Below are positions 26,359-34,141 of a DNA stretch of 64,000 bases, piece by piece. Below the pieces are notes generated by a model. It was not told the DNA's origin. It worked only from the letters and a program-made list of their open reading frames with translations, and made no database searches. The first letter of the stretch is position 1, and every line of letters starts with the position of its first letter. The position numbers and the translations under genes were made by a program. Origin of the DNA: Amycolatopsis acidiphila (lineage in GTDB: Bacteria; Actinomycetota; Actinomycetes; Mycobacteriales; Pseudonocardiaceae); the NCBI RefSeq assembly GCF_021391495.1, contig NZ_CP090063.1, positions 248,001 through 312,000 on the forward strand, in the 5' to 3' direction.

Positions 26359-26917
26359 CCAGGCTTTTCGCCAACGCGTCGAGCTCATCCGGTGCCGGCG
26401 GCTCGCCCTCGAACGAGATCAGGAACGCCTGCTGGAAGCACGCACCCAGCAGCAATGCCGCCATCGCGTCGACGTCGGTCGCGCGGGGCAGCCGGCCCAG
26501 CCGCTGCTCGGCGCGGAGGTATCGGCTCAGCATCCGCTGCGGGTTGCGTGGCCCCACCCCGCGTTCGCGCACCGCGTCCCGGTGCTTCGTCCGCAGGTCG
26601 CTGGTCGAGAACAGCGAGGCCGAGATCGGGAAGCTCGCCACGTAGAAGTCCAGCGCGGCCCGGGCGACCTTGACCAGGTTCGCCCGCACGGTGCCCTTGC
26701 CAGCGTCCTCGGCGAGCTCCGTCAGCAACGCGCCGAGCGCGGGCAGTTGCTCCGACAGCACGCCGAGGAAGATCTCGGTCTTGTCCGCGAAGTGCTTGTA
26801 CAGCGTGGCTTCCGAGTAGCCCGCCGCCCGGGCGATCTCCTTGGTCGTGGCGCGCGCGTAACCCTGCTCGCGCATGATCCGGCTCGCCGCCGCCAGGATC
26901 TCGTCCCGTGTGCCCAA
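26339..26917 (-). CDS. TetR-family repressor of the divergent oxidoreductase gene
   Basis: A 192-residue TetR protein. The HTH is ILAAASRIMREQGYARATTK, then EIARAAGYSEATLYKHFADK. The ligand domain carries a Trp-free, Phe/Leu-rich core (AALDFYVASFPISASLFS). Translation begins at TTG 26917, preceded by GGGG. Two perfect 18-bp palindromes at 26951-26968 and 26975-26992 lie between it and the divergent NAD(P)-binding gene, so it very probably represses both. The inducer is unknown. Confidence 0.88.
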   Translation of the reverse strand: MGTRDEILAAASRIMREQGYARATTKEIARAAGYSEATLYKHFADKTEIFLGVLSEQLPALGALLTELAEDAGKGTVRANLVKVARAALDFYVASFPISASLFSTSDLRTKHRDAVRERGVGPRNPQRMLSRYLRAEQRLGRLPRATDVDAMAALLLGACFQQAFLISFEGEPPAPDELDALAKSLVKPLLR

Positions 26918-26950
26918 CCTGAGCCCCTTCTCAGCCTCGCTTGACGAGTG

Positions 26951-26992
26951 GGTGAGTACTTACTCACCATAGCTGGTGAGTGAACACTCACC
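26951..26992. promoter_or_regulatory. Twin TetR operators
   Basis: Two perfect palindromes of identical architecture, each 18 bp: GGTGAGTA-CT-TACTCACC at 26951-26968 and GGTGAGTG-AA-CACTCACC at 26975-26992. Their centres are 24 bp apart, just over two helical turns. They sit between the TetR gene (start 26917) and the oxidoreductase (start 27007). The second ends 14 bp before that start and abuts its AAGGAGG ribosome site. Confidence 0.8.
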
Positions 26993-27006
26993 GCAAGGAG
27001 GAGATC

Positions 27007-27642
27007 ATGAAGCTCACGGTTTTCGGCGCGACCGGCGGTACCGGCGTCGAGGTCGTGCGTCAGGCGCTGGACCAGGGACACCAGGTGACCGCGGTGGTCC
27101 GCGACCCCGCCCGGCTGGACGTGCCGTCGCACGAGCGGCTCGAAGTCGTGACCGCTAACGTCTTCGAGCCGGCGGAGATCCTGCCCGCGGTCAGCGGGAG
27201 CGAGGCGGTCATCTCCGCGCTCGGCCCGCGGGATCGCGGTCCCACCACCATCTGCCGGGTCGGCACGAGCAGCATCATGTCCGCCATGGACACCGCGGGC
27301 GTGCGGCGGCTGGTGGTGGTCAGCAACAGCGGGATGCACACCGACTGCGACGGGGTGTTCGTCCGGCGGATCGTCAAGCCGATCCTGATCCGCGTGCTGC
27401 GCGAGGGCTACGAGGACATGGGGATCATGGAGGACCGGGTGCTGGCGAGCGGTCTCGCCTGGACCGTCGTCCGCCCGCCGATGCTGACGAACAAGCCGTA
27501 TACAGGTCGTATAACGAGCAGTGTGGGGGAAACCGTCCGCGGCAGAGTCACGATGTCCCGGGCGAACCTCGCCGACTACCTGCTCCGTGCGGCCGGGGAT
27601 GACACGGTCATCGGCACGGCCCCGTTCGTCGCGAACGGTTAG
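27007..27642 (+). CDS. NAD(P)H-binding SDR-like oxidoreductase (NmrA/BVR-B type)
   Basis: A 211-residue atypical short-chain dehydrogenase. The nucleotide loop is MKLTVFGATGGTGVEVVRQA. The chain continues through VTAVVRDPARLD and a SEAVISALGPRD strand. RLVVVSNSGMHTDCDGVF replaces the usual YxxxK site, as in biliverdin-reductase-B/NmrA-like members, and WTVVRPPMLTNKPYTG follows. It binds NAD(P)H; the substrate is unknown and may be a quinone or electrophile, since such genes are often TetR-induced. ATG 27007 follows a strong AAGGAGG. The stop overlaps the convergent SRPBCC gene by 4 bp. Confidence 0.85.
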   Translation: MKLTVFGATGGTGVEVVRQALDQGHQVTAVVRDPARLDVPSHERLEVVTANVFEPAEILPAVSGSEAVISALGPRDRGPTTICRVGTSSIMSAMDTAGVRRLVVVSNSGMHTDCDGVFVRRIVKPILIRVLREGYEDMGIMEDRVLASGLAWTVVRPPMLTNKPYTGRITSSVGETVRGRVTMSRANLADYLLRAAGDDTVIGTAPFVANG

Positions 27643-27989
27643 GACTCCAGAAGTCCTTTGAGGGTCCGGAGATCTTTCATCACCCAGTCGGCGTCGGCGG
27701 TGAACTTCTCGTCGTCCATCCCCGGCTGACGGAACAGCGTGAACAGCACCTCCGTGCCGGTGCCGTTGCGCACGGCGCGCATCGGCACGTACACGTCCTG
27801 CCCGTCGGGCAGGTGGACCGTGTGGTCGAGGACGCCGAACTCGTTCGGCTCGGTGTTGGTGACGGTCCCGGAGGTGTCCACTCCGGAGGCCCATTTCGCG
27901 GAACTTCCAGGCTCCGTCAGGAATTTGTAGACCTCGGCATACGGCCGTTCGATGCGAACGCTCAGGGTGCGGGAAGGCATAGTCGTCAT
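27639..27989 (-). CDS. SRPBCC-family small protein
   Basis: A 116-residue protein with an SRPBCC/polyketide-cyclase-like pattern. SRTLSVRIERPYAEVYKFLT forms the first strand and helix, then PGSSAKWASGVDTSG, EFGVLDHTVHLPDG and GTEVLFTLFRQPGMDDEKF. The fold makes a hydrophobic ligand pocket; no function is known. ATG 27989 is taken as start; ATG 27980 is also possible. It is convergent with the oxidoreductase and ends 4 bp inside it. The ligand is unknown. Confidence 0.6.
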   Translation of the reverse strand: MTTMPSRTLSVRIERPYAEVYKFLTEPGSSAKWASGVDTSGTVTNTEPNEFGVLDHTVHLPDGQDVYVPMRAVRNGTGTEVLFTLFRQPGMDDEKFTADADWVMKDLRTLKGLLES

Positions 27990-28195
27990 GTCGTGAAGTC
28001 TGCCCGGACGGGCAGCCGTCCGCTTGAACGAATCGGACACCGTTCCACGGCGAGTAGGCAGACGCTGCGCCGAACGGGTGAAAGTTCAAGCGTCCGACCA
28101 GGCCGTTCGAAAAAAATTCTGGCCGTGTGTATCTGGAGCAGCCCGCCGTGCGTCATAGGAGCGTTGGTTGAATTGGCCCCCCAGTTGGAGGATGC

Positions 28196-29344
28196 ATGAG
28201 CTCCGACCGCTCTTGCGAGGAGGAAATCGCGGCGATCCGCGATTCCCTTGCCACGCTTGGGGATCCGTGGCAAGCAGGGGAGACCTTGCTGAGCAGGCTG
28301 GGGGGCGGGTCGCGTGCGGTGCGGCTGGGGGTGCCGGCCCCGAGTGCGGCCGCGGTCGAGGCCAGGGCGGACCTGCCCGGGCTGATGGCCGAGGCCGCAC
28401 TCGGGACTGCCGGGCAGCAGTGCACGGCGGCGTACGCGCCGACGTGGGAGCTGCCGCGGGCCTTCGACCTGCGGCGGACGTGCGACGGCGACTACACCAC
28501 GCCCGTCAAGGACCAGGGGGAGCGCGGTTCTTGTACCGCGTTCGGGGTCATCGCCGTGCTGGAGGGGACGGCGGCGTACACCCGGCGGGCGGCGCGGCTG
28601 GATCTGGACCTGTCCGAGGCACATCTGTTCTTCGGACAGGCCACCAGCCGCCAGCTCGGTGGGGAGGACGGCACCTGGCCGGACGACCTGCTGGGCGACT
28701 GCGTGTCGACCGGGGTCACCTTCGAGGACTACTGGCCCTACACCGACACCGGTGCCGGTTCATTGAACCCGAACTGGCCCAACCGTCTCGTGCACGCGGA
28801 GAAGATGGTCGACCTGACCCGGGACCCGGCGGGGATCAAGCACCACATCTACGGGTACGGGCCGGTCACCACCTGCATGGTGGTGTACGAGGACTTCTTC
28901 CACTACACCGGCGGCATCTACCGGCACACCACCGAGGAGACCAACGGCGGCCACTGCGTCGCCCTCGTCGGCTGGGACGACGACCAGGGCTGCTGGATCG
29001 CGAAGAACTCGTGGGGCACCGGCTGGGGGGAGGGCGGCTACTTCCGGATCGCCTACGGGGAGTCCTACATCGAGGACTATCCGGAGGAGCGGCCGACCAC
29101 GCTCGGCTGCACGGGCACCACCCTGCGCGCGTGGTTACCCGCGCAACGCGCGCTCGGCCTGTTCGCGTCGGCGCAGGACGCGGGCGGATGGGCGTTTCTG
29201 GAGAACCTGGGCTGGACGCGGCTCTCTGGGGGAAGGAGCGGCGCGAACCAGCTCGCGCTGCTCGCCGAGGCACGGGCCGGCGGCTATCCCGTCATCCCGT
29301 ACGTCGTGAACGAAGAGTTACGAATGGTCCAGACCACATTCTGA
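28196..29344 (+). CDS. Cytoplasmic papain-like (C1) cysteine protease
   Basis: A 382-residue protein with a C1-type peptidase domain at about residues 90-310. The catalytic triad is complete: Cys113 in DQGERGSCTAFGV (with the oxyanion Gln), His253 in NGGHCVALVGWDD and Asn271 in AKNSWGTGWGEGGYFRI. There is no signal peptide, so it should act inside the cell. The N-terminal 85 residues may be a pro-like or recruitment segment (RLGVPAPSAAAVEARADLPG). The last 70 residues have no clear family. Two rare TTA leucine codons occur (29135 and 29318). The repeat-protein gene follows after 25 bp, suggesting one transcript. The target is unknown; the neighbouring sigma/CHAT genes suggest signalling. Confidence 0.85.
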   Translation: MSSDRSCEEEIAAIRDSLATLGDPWQAGETLLSRLGGGSRAVRLGVPAPSAAAVEARADLPGLMAEAALGTAGQQCTAAYAPTWELPRAFDLRRTCDGDYTTPVKDQGERGSCTAFGVIAVLEGTAAYTRRAARLDLDLSEAHLFFGQATSRQLGGEDGTWPDDLLGDCVSTGVTFEDYWPYTDTGAGSLNPNWPNRLVHAEKMVDLTRDPAGIKHHIYGYGPVTTCMVVYEDFFHYTGGIYRHTTEETNGGHCVALVGWDDDQGCWIAKNSWGTGWGEGGYFRIAYGESYIEDYPEERPTTLGCTGTTLRAWLPAQRALGLFASAQDAGGWAFLENLGWTRLSGGRSGANQLALLAEARAGGYPVIPYVVNEELRMVQTTF

Positions 29345-29369
29345 TCGTGCGAGCAGGGGAGCAGTAACG

Positions 29370-30005
29370 ATGACCACGAGCGAAACCGAGAAGCCGGCCA
29401 CCGGGCCGGAGGACGACCCAGAACCGACCCACGTCAACGCCCCGACGGGTGCGTGGGATCCGAATACCCCGCCGCCCACTGGCGCGTGGGATCCGAACAC
29501 TCCGCCGCCGACGGGTGCGTGGGATCCGAATACGCCGCCACCGACTGGCGCGTGGGATCCGAACACTCCGCCGCCGACGGGTGCGTGGGATCCGAATACG
29601 CCGCCACCGACTGGCGCGTGGGATCCCAATACGCCGCCGCCCACTGGCGCCTGGGACCCGAACAGTCCGCCGCCGACCGGCGCGTGGGATCCGAACAACC
29701 CGCCGCAGCCCCAGCCGCCCGCGCCGCAGCCGCAGCCACCCGCGCTGCGGCCGCAGCCGGGCAACGGGACTGCCCCGCAGGCCACCGGCCTGTGGATCCG
29801 CAACCGCGTCATCACGCATCTGCTCTCCTCGAGCGCCTGCCCAGGCGTGTGGGTGTTCGTCGCGGGCCTGGGCTGGAAGCAGCTCGCGGCCGTCGAAACG
29901 GGCCGCAGCCCGTTGACCGGTCTCGCGGTGCTGGCCAAGGCCAACGGGCTCACTGTGTCGTTCCACGAGAACGCCTACGGCCTGATCGACCAGTTGCTGG
30001 TCTGA
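29370..30005 (+). CDS. Repeat protein with eight 11-residue PTGAWDPNTPP units
   Basis: A 211-residue protein with three parts. An acidic Thr/Glu-rich leader (residues 1-24) is followed by eight tandem PTGAWDPNTPP units (residues 25-112), the last two with Ser and Asn variants. A Pro/Gln linker leads to a compact C-terminal domain (about 135-211) with TGLWIRNRVITHLLSSSACP, VWVFVAGLGWKQLA and a closing HENAYGLIDQLLV. I recognise no family. The Trp-Asp-Pro repeats look like an unstructured spacer or multivalent binding strip. It is probably cotranscribed with the papain-like protease, so it could be its substrate or adaptor. It is followed by a strong terminator. Confidence 0.7.
   Translation: MTTSETEKPATGPEDDPEPTHVNAPTGAWDPNTPPPTGAWDPNTPPPTGAWDPNTPPPTGAWDPNTPPPTGAWDPNTPPPTGAWDPNTPPPTGAWDPNSPPPTGAWDPNNPPQPQPPAPQPQPPALRPQPGNGTAPQATGLWIRNRVITHLLSSSACPGVWVFVAGLGWKQLAAVETGRSPLTGLAVLAKANGLTVSFHENAYGLIDQLLV
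29442..29705 (+). repeat. Eight tandem 33-bp coding repeats
   Basis: Eight in-frame 33-bp units code for the 11-residue repeats of the preceding entry. Units 2 and 4 are identical, as are units 3 and 5, showing a 66-bp higher-order repeat that arose by recent duplication. Units 7 and 8 are diverged. The array is likely to vary in copy number between strains. Confidence 0.9.
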
Positions 30006-30013
30006 CCTGAGCT

Positions 30014-30052
30014 GGTGGTGGCCGGCAGCCGAGGGGGCCGCCGGCCACCACC
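30014..30052 (+). terminator. Hairpin terminator after the protease/repeat-protein operon
   Basis: Perfect 13-bp arms (GGTGGTGGCCGGC and GCCGGCCACCACC) with a 13-nt loop, starting 9 bp after the stop codon. It separates the protease pair from the sigma/CHAT operon. There is no U-tract. Confidence 0.7.
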
Positions 30053-30422
30053 GTCCGGCGGGCCGCCGAAGTGGACAGACCGGGACGCCGCGCACGCCAG
30101 GCCGACGAGGGGAGACGGCAGGCGTGTGGGGGTGCGGCGGAGACGGCGGTGCACGAAGGCGGTCCGGTGGTCGTCGAGGCACTGAGCGGGGGGGACGACC
30201 ACAGGGTGCGGTGGCCGTGGGGACGGCCACCGGGTGCAGGGGGGTGGCCGGCCGGCGTCCGAGAGCCTCGGCGCCGGTCGGCAGCTACCGCGGCGTGACA
30301 AAGTTCCTTACGCCAATCAGGTGACATTTGTATCTGACGGTCGCAAGGCTTCTCTCATACGGCGAAGGCGGGATACTGCGAGCGTCGTTCGAGGAGAGAC
30401 CACGGAGAGCGGGGCGAATGGG
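30053..30422. other. Intergenic region before the sigma factor gene
   Basis: About 370 bp with no credible gene; the open frames are shadows with no ribosome site. The last 120 bp are noticeably AT-richer (around 30297-30370), with TGACA elements at about 30296 and 30321, and are the likely promoter region of the sigma/CHAT operon. No sharp -35/-10 pair could be fixed. Confidence 0.4.
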
Positions 30423-31028
30423 GTGACGGAAGTCCACACCGCCGAGGCGGACCCTCCCTGGGAAGGCCTGCGCGGCCCCGAACTGTTCGAAGCGTGCCTG
30501 CACGCGGCTCGGGAAGGGGACAAACGCGGGCTGGACCGGCTGGTCGCCGAGTTGACGCCGCTCGTGTGGAACGTCGCGCGCGGCCACGGGCTGGACAAGC
30601 ACACCGCCGAGGACGTCGTGCAGACGGTGTGGCTCGCCCTGCTGAGCAACCTCGACCGGCTGCGTGAGCCCAAGGCGCTCGCGGGCTGGCTCGTCACCAC
30701 CGCCCGCCACGAGTCACAGCGTTCCAGCGGCCGGAAACAACCACCCGTGCCGTTGACCGACGAAATGGCCGAGGCCGTGCCCAGCACGTTGCCCGCACCG
30801 GAAGCCGAGGCCCTGCGCACGGAGCGGGACCGCCGGATCTGGGCGGCCTTCGGCAAGCTTCCGCAGCGGTGTCAGGAACTGCTGCGGCTCACGGTGCTCT
30901 CCGGACGCGCGGAGTACCGGGTTGTCGCCGAGGCATTGCAGATGCCGCGGGGCAGTATCGGGCCCAACCGAGGCCGCTGCCTGAAGACGATGCGCGAACT
31001 GCTGGACATCGAAGGGGGCAGCGCATGA
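30423..31028 (+). CDS. Sigma-70 family (ECF-like) RNA polymerase sigma factor
   Basis: A 201-residue sigma factor. Region 2 spans LFEACLHAAREGDKRGLDRL, then ELTPLVWNVARGHGLDKHTAEDVVQTVWLALLSNL (residues about 22-80), with the core-binding and -10 recognition helices. AGWLVTTARHESQRSSGRK closes region 2. Region 4 is LPQRCQELLRLTVLSGRAEY, RVVAEALQMPRGSIGPNRGRCLKTMRELL, the -35-binding HTH. The start is uncertain: GTG 30423 is used. The stop overlaps the start of the next gene (ATGA), a CHAT-operon beta-sandwich protein, so the two are translated together. No classic zinc-finger anti-sigma gene is adjacent. Confidence 0.85.
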   Translation: MTEVHTAEADPPWEGLRGPELFEACLHAAREGDKRGLDRLVAELTPLVWNVARGHGLDKHTAEDVVQTVWLALLSNLDRLREPKALAGWLVTTARHESQRSSGRKQPPVPLTDEMAEAVPSTLPAPEAEALRTERDRRIWAAFGKLPQRCQELLRLTVLSGRAEYRVVAEALQMPRGSIGPNRGRCLKTMRELLDIEGGSA

Positions 31029-31504
31029 ACGAGATCCAGGCGCCGGAGGGCGCCCATCCAGGGGACGAAGCGTTGCTGGCCGATCTCGACCGCCTGCTGG
31101 CGGTCTGTGATCCGCCGCCCGCCGGGCTGGTCGAACGGGTTCAGTTCGCACTGGAGCTGGAGGACCTCGACGTGGAGGTCGCGCGCTGGGAGCGGGCCGA
31201 CCAGCTGGCCGGCGTCCGCAGCAGCGTCGACCAGGGCACGATCACCTTCACGGTGAGCGATCTGACCGTGATGATCAACCTGACGAAGGTCGGCCGCTGC
31301 CACCGCATCGACGGCTGGCTGGTGCCCGCCGGTGAGCACGGGGTCGAGGTGCGGGTCGCCGGGCACGGTTCGTCGGCCACGGTCTCCGACGAGGGCGGGC
31401 GGTTCGTGCTGGACAGCGTGCCGCGCGGGACCACGCAGATCGTCATCTCGGTCGGGGGTGCGGCCAGCCGGCGCACCGTGGTGACTCCCGCCGTCGTGCT
31501 CTGA
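31025..31504 (+). CDS. Small protein with carboxypeptidase-regulatory-like beta-sandwich; candidate sigma partner
   Basis: A 159-residue protein. The N-terminus (about 15-60) is helical, with LLADLDRLLAVCDPPPAGLV and ERVQFALELEDLDVEVARWE. A beta-rich part follows: TITFTVSDLTVMINLT, then VEVRVAGHGSSATVSDEGGR and FVLDSVPRGTTQIVISV. The last two segments match the CarboxypepD_reg-like fold. It overlaps the sigma gene by 4 bp (ATGA) and lies 48 bp before the CHAT gene. The position and helical N-terminus suggest an anti-sigma or sigma-tethering role, possibly cut by the CHAT protease. That is inference; no cleavage site can be read. Confidence 0.65.
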   Translation: MNEIQAPEGAHPGDEALLADLDRLLAVCDPPPAGLVERVQFALELEDLDVEVARWERADQLAGVRSSVDQGTITFTVSDLTVMINLTKVGRCHRIDGWLVPAGEHGVEVRVAGHGSSATVSDEGGRFVLDSVPRGTTQIVISVGGAASRRTVVTPAVVL

Positions 31505-31552
31505 CCTCACCAGCTGTATGCGTTCGGACACAGGTGTGCTCAGATAGTTCGC

Positions 31553-34141
31553 GTGGCCGGACCTCGCGAACTGAAACGAGTTCTCGCGCGCAGCGGCCAG
31601 CTGCACGCGAAGGCCGCCGACGCGTCGGGGAACCTGCACAACGTCGACGCCGTCCGCCTGCTCAACCGCGCTTTGAAGCTCCTGGACTCCTTCGGTCCGT
31701 GCGGTGAACCGGACTGGGTGCAGCTGCGGGCGCGCGTGCTCATCAGCCTTGCCATCGCCGAAGCCGAGGTCGGCTCGACGGCCACCGGCCTCGCCCGCCT
31801 CGATGACGCCGCAACGCTTCCCCGGCTGCTTCCCGAAAGTTCCGCGCCACACCTGCTCAGTGCGGTCATCGACGCCCAGCGAGCGCTCGTGCTCTGTCGC
31901 GTAGGCCGGTTCACCGAAGCACTCGACCTGTTCGACGCGATCATCCCGGTGCTCGGTCGCGACGCCGAGGACAACGCGCTTCCCCTGTCGCGCAACCTGA
32001 TGAACCGCGCGCTGGTCCACATGAGCCTCAACAAGCCGGACGCCGCGCTTTCCGATCTGCGCCGCTGCATAGATCTGGCCGAGCGACACGGTCTGGTCCG
32101 GATCGAGGGAAAGGCGCGGCACAACTTCGGCGACCAGTCCCAGCTCGTCGGCGACATCCCCGAGGCACTGCGGTACTACGAGCAGGCCGCCCGGATCTAC
32201 GAGGCGGAGATCCCCGGCTGGTTGCCGCGGCTGCGGCTGGACCAGGGGCGCGCGCTGCTGACCGCCGGTCTCGGCGAGGAGGCGGCCCGGCATCTCGACG
32301 AAGCCTTGCCGGAGCTGCGGCGCAACCGCGCGATTCAGGACGTCGCCGAGGCGGAGGTCGCCCGCGCCGCCGCCGCGATCCTCGACGGCGACTTCGCGCT
32401 TGCCCGGCGGCTGGCCGCCGACGCACGACGCCGGTTTCTCCGGCGCGGCAACGAAAGATGGGCCGAAGTCGCGGCGCTCGCACGGCTGCGCGCGAACGCG
32501 AACGAGGCGCTCGAAAATGAGCGACGGCCGCCCGTCCGGCTGTCCGCCGAGCTCGCGGAGCACGCGACCCGGCTGGCGGAGCTGGGCCTGCGCGACGAGG
32601 CGGCGGTGGCCCGGCTGCTCGCGGTCCGCCTGCACCTGCGCCGCGGCGCGGTCGACGCGGCCGAGGAGCTGCTCGCCCAGATCCCCAAGCCGCGTCAGAC
32701 CACCCCTGTCGACCACGTGATGCTGCTGCGCCTGTGCCGCGCGGAGCTGGCGGTGGCGCGGGGAAGTTCGCGTGCGGCGCTCGCCCAGGCACGCGCCGGG
32801 TTCGTCGAGCTGAGCCGGGTCCGCGACCGGATGGGCGGGCTGGACCTGGTGTGCGGCACGGCCGTGCACGGGCAGGCGCTCGGGCGGCTGGCGGTCGGGC
32901 TTGTCCTCGGCCGCGCACGCGGGAATGCCGGTGCCCGAAGGGTTTTCGCCTGGCAGGAGCGCACCAGGGCGCAGGTGTACCGCTACGAGCCGCTGCCCGA
33001 GATCGCCGATCCCGTGCTGGCGCGGCTGATCACCCAGATGCGGCACGTGCAGCGCATCGCGCAGCAGAACCGGCTCGATGGCAAGCCGGTCGGCGGGCTG
33101 GAGCAGCGGTACGTGCGGCTGCAGCGCGAGGCGAGCCGGCTCGGCTGGTACACGAGCCAGTGGGGGAAGCCGCGACCGGTGTGTACCCCGGAGCAGGTCG
33201 CGGCAGACCTCGGCGAGCGGGCGCTGGTGAGCATCACCGGCCACGGCGACCGGCTCTCGGCCGTGGTCGTGCGCGACGGGCGGTTCCGGCTGGTGGGGCT
33301 CGGCGCGTTGGCGGAGACCGTCGAGATCACCAAGCAGCTGCACGCCGACCTGAACGTGCTCGCGCCCGATCACCTGCCCGCGCCGCTGGTCGAAGCGGTG
33401 ACCCACTCGGCGCAGAAGCGGGCCCGGCTGCTCGACCGGCTGCTGGCGGAGCCGCTGGCCGACGCGATCGGCGACCGCGAGCTGGTGATCGTCCCGTTCG
33501 GCCCGCTGTACGCGTTGCCGTGGGCCGCTTTGCCTTCGCTGCGTGGACGTCCGCTGTCGATCGCCCCGTCCGCGACGGCGTGGCGCACCGCGGCCGTGCA
33601 CGCCGAGCCGGAGCCGGTGGTGCTCGTCGGCGGGCCCGGTGTGCCCGGCGCGATCGGCGAGGTACGGGAGCTACGTTCGGTGTACCCGGGGGCCACGCTG
33701 GTCGACGGACCGAACGCGACGAGCCAGGCGGTGCTCGCCGCGCTGGACGGCTCGGGTCTGGCGCACCTGGTCGCACACGGCGCACACGAGCCGGCGAACG
33801 CGTTGTTCTCGCGCCTGGATCTGGTCGACGGCCCGCTGTTCGCACACGAGACCGCGCGGCTGCGGCATCCCCCGGAGCGCGTCGTGCTGGCGGCGTGCGA
33901 GCTGGCGATGAGCCACATCCGGCCGGGCGAGGAGGCGCTGGGTTTCGCGGGGGCGCTGCTGGCCGGTGGTTCACGTACGGTCGTCGGAGCGGTCGCGCGG
34001 GTCGGCGACACCGCGGCCGCCGAGGCGATGACCGATCTGCACCGCCTGCTGGCGAAGGGCACGTCGCCCGCATTGGCCCTGGCGGAAGCCACGGCGGCCG
34101 ACCCGCTGCGGCGGCCGTTCCTGTGCCTGGGGGCGGGTTAG
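31553..34141 (+). CDS. TPR-CHAT protease (caspase-like)
   Basis: An 862-residue protein. Residues 1 to about 450 are helical repeats of TPR type: LLNRALKLLDSFGPCGEPDW, ALVLCRVGRFTEALDLFDAI, MNRALVHMSLNKPDAALSDL, GDIPEALRYYEQAARIYE and more. Residues about 560-862 form a CHAT caspase-like domain. The predicted dyad is His742 in HLVAHGAHEPANALFSRL and Cys782 in VVLAACELAMSHIRPGEEA; AGALLAGGSRTVVGAVARVGD follows. CHAT proteases cleave partner proteins when their repeat region senses a signal. It sits in one operon after the sigma factor and the small beta-sandwich protein. The start appears to be GTG 31553. Its end overlaps the convergent deacetylase gene by 4 bp. Confidence 0.88.
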   Translation: MAGPRELKRVLARSGQLHAKAADASGNLHNVDAVRLLNRALKLLDSFGPCGEPDWVQLRARVLISLAIAEAEVGSTATGLARLDDAATLPRLLPESSAPHLLSAVIDAQRALVLCRVGRFTEALDLFDAIIPVLGRDAEDNALPLSRNLMNRALVHMSLNKPDAALSDLRRCIDLAERHGLVRIEGKARHNFGDQSQLVGDIPEALRYYEQAARIYEAEIPGWLPRLRLDQGRALLTAGLGEEAARHLDEALPELRRNRAIQDVAEAEVARAAAAILDGDFALARRLAADARRRFLRRGNERWAEVAALARLRANANEALENERRPPVRLSAELAEHATRLAELGLRDEAAVARLLAVRLHLRRGAVDAAEELLAQIPKPRQTTPVDHVMLLRLCRAELAVARGSSRAALAQARAGFVELSRVRDRMGGLDLVCGTAVHGQALGRLAVGLVLGRARGNAGARRVFAWQERTRAQVYRYEPLPEIADPVLARLITQMRHVQRIAQQNRLDGKPVGGLEQRYVRLQREASRLGWYTSQWGKPRPVCTPEQVAADLGERALVSITGHGDRLSAVVVRDGRFRLVGLGALAETVEITKQLHADLNVLAPDHLPAPLVEAVTHSAQKRARLLDRLLAEPLADAIGDRELVIVPFGPLYALPWAALPSLRGRPLSIAPSATAWRTAAVHAEPEPVVLVGGPGVPGAIGEVRELRSVYPGATLVDGPNATSQAVLAALDGSGLAHLVAHGAHEPANALFSRLDLVDGPLFAHETARLRHPPERVVLAACELAMSHIRPGEEALGFAGALLAGGSRTVVGAVARVGDTAAAEAMTDLHRLLAKGTSPALALAEATAADPLRRPFLCLGAG

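Noticed and set aside
29442..29705. Could the 33-bp repeats be a CRISPR array?
   Set aside because: Units are directly adjacent with no spacers, and they code in frame for an 11-residue protein repeat.
30872..33601. A 909-codon open frame on the minus strand
   Set aside because: Antisense shadow of the sigma/CHAT operon, with no ribosome site and no recognisable fold.
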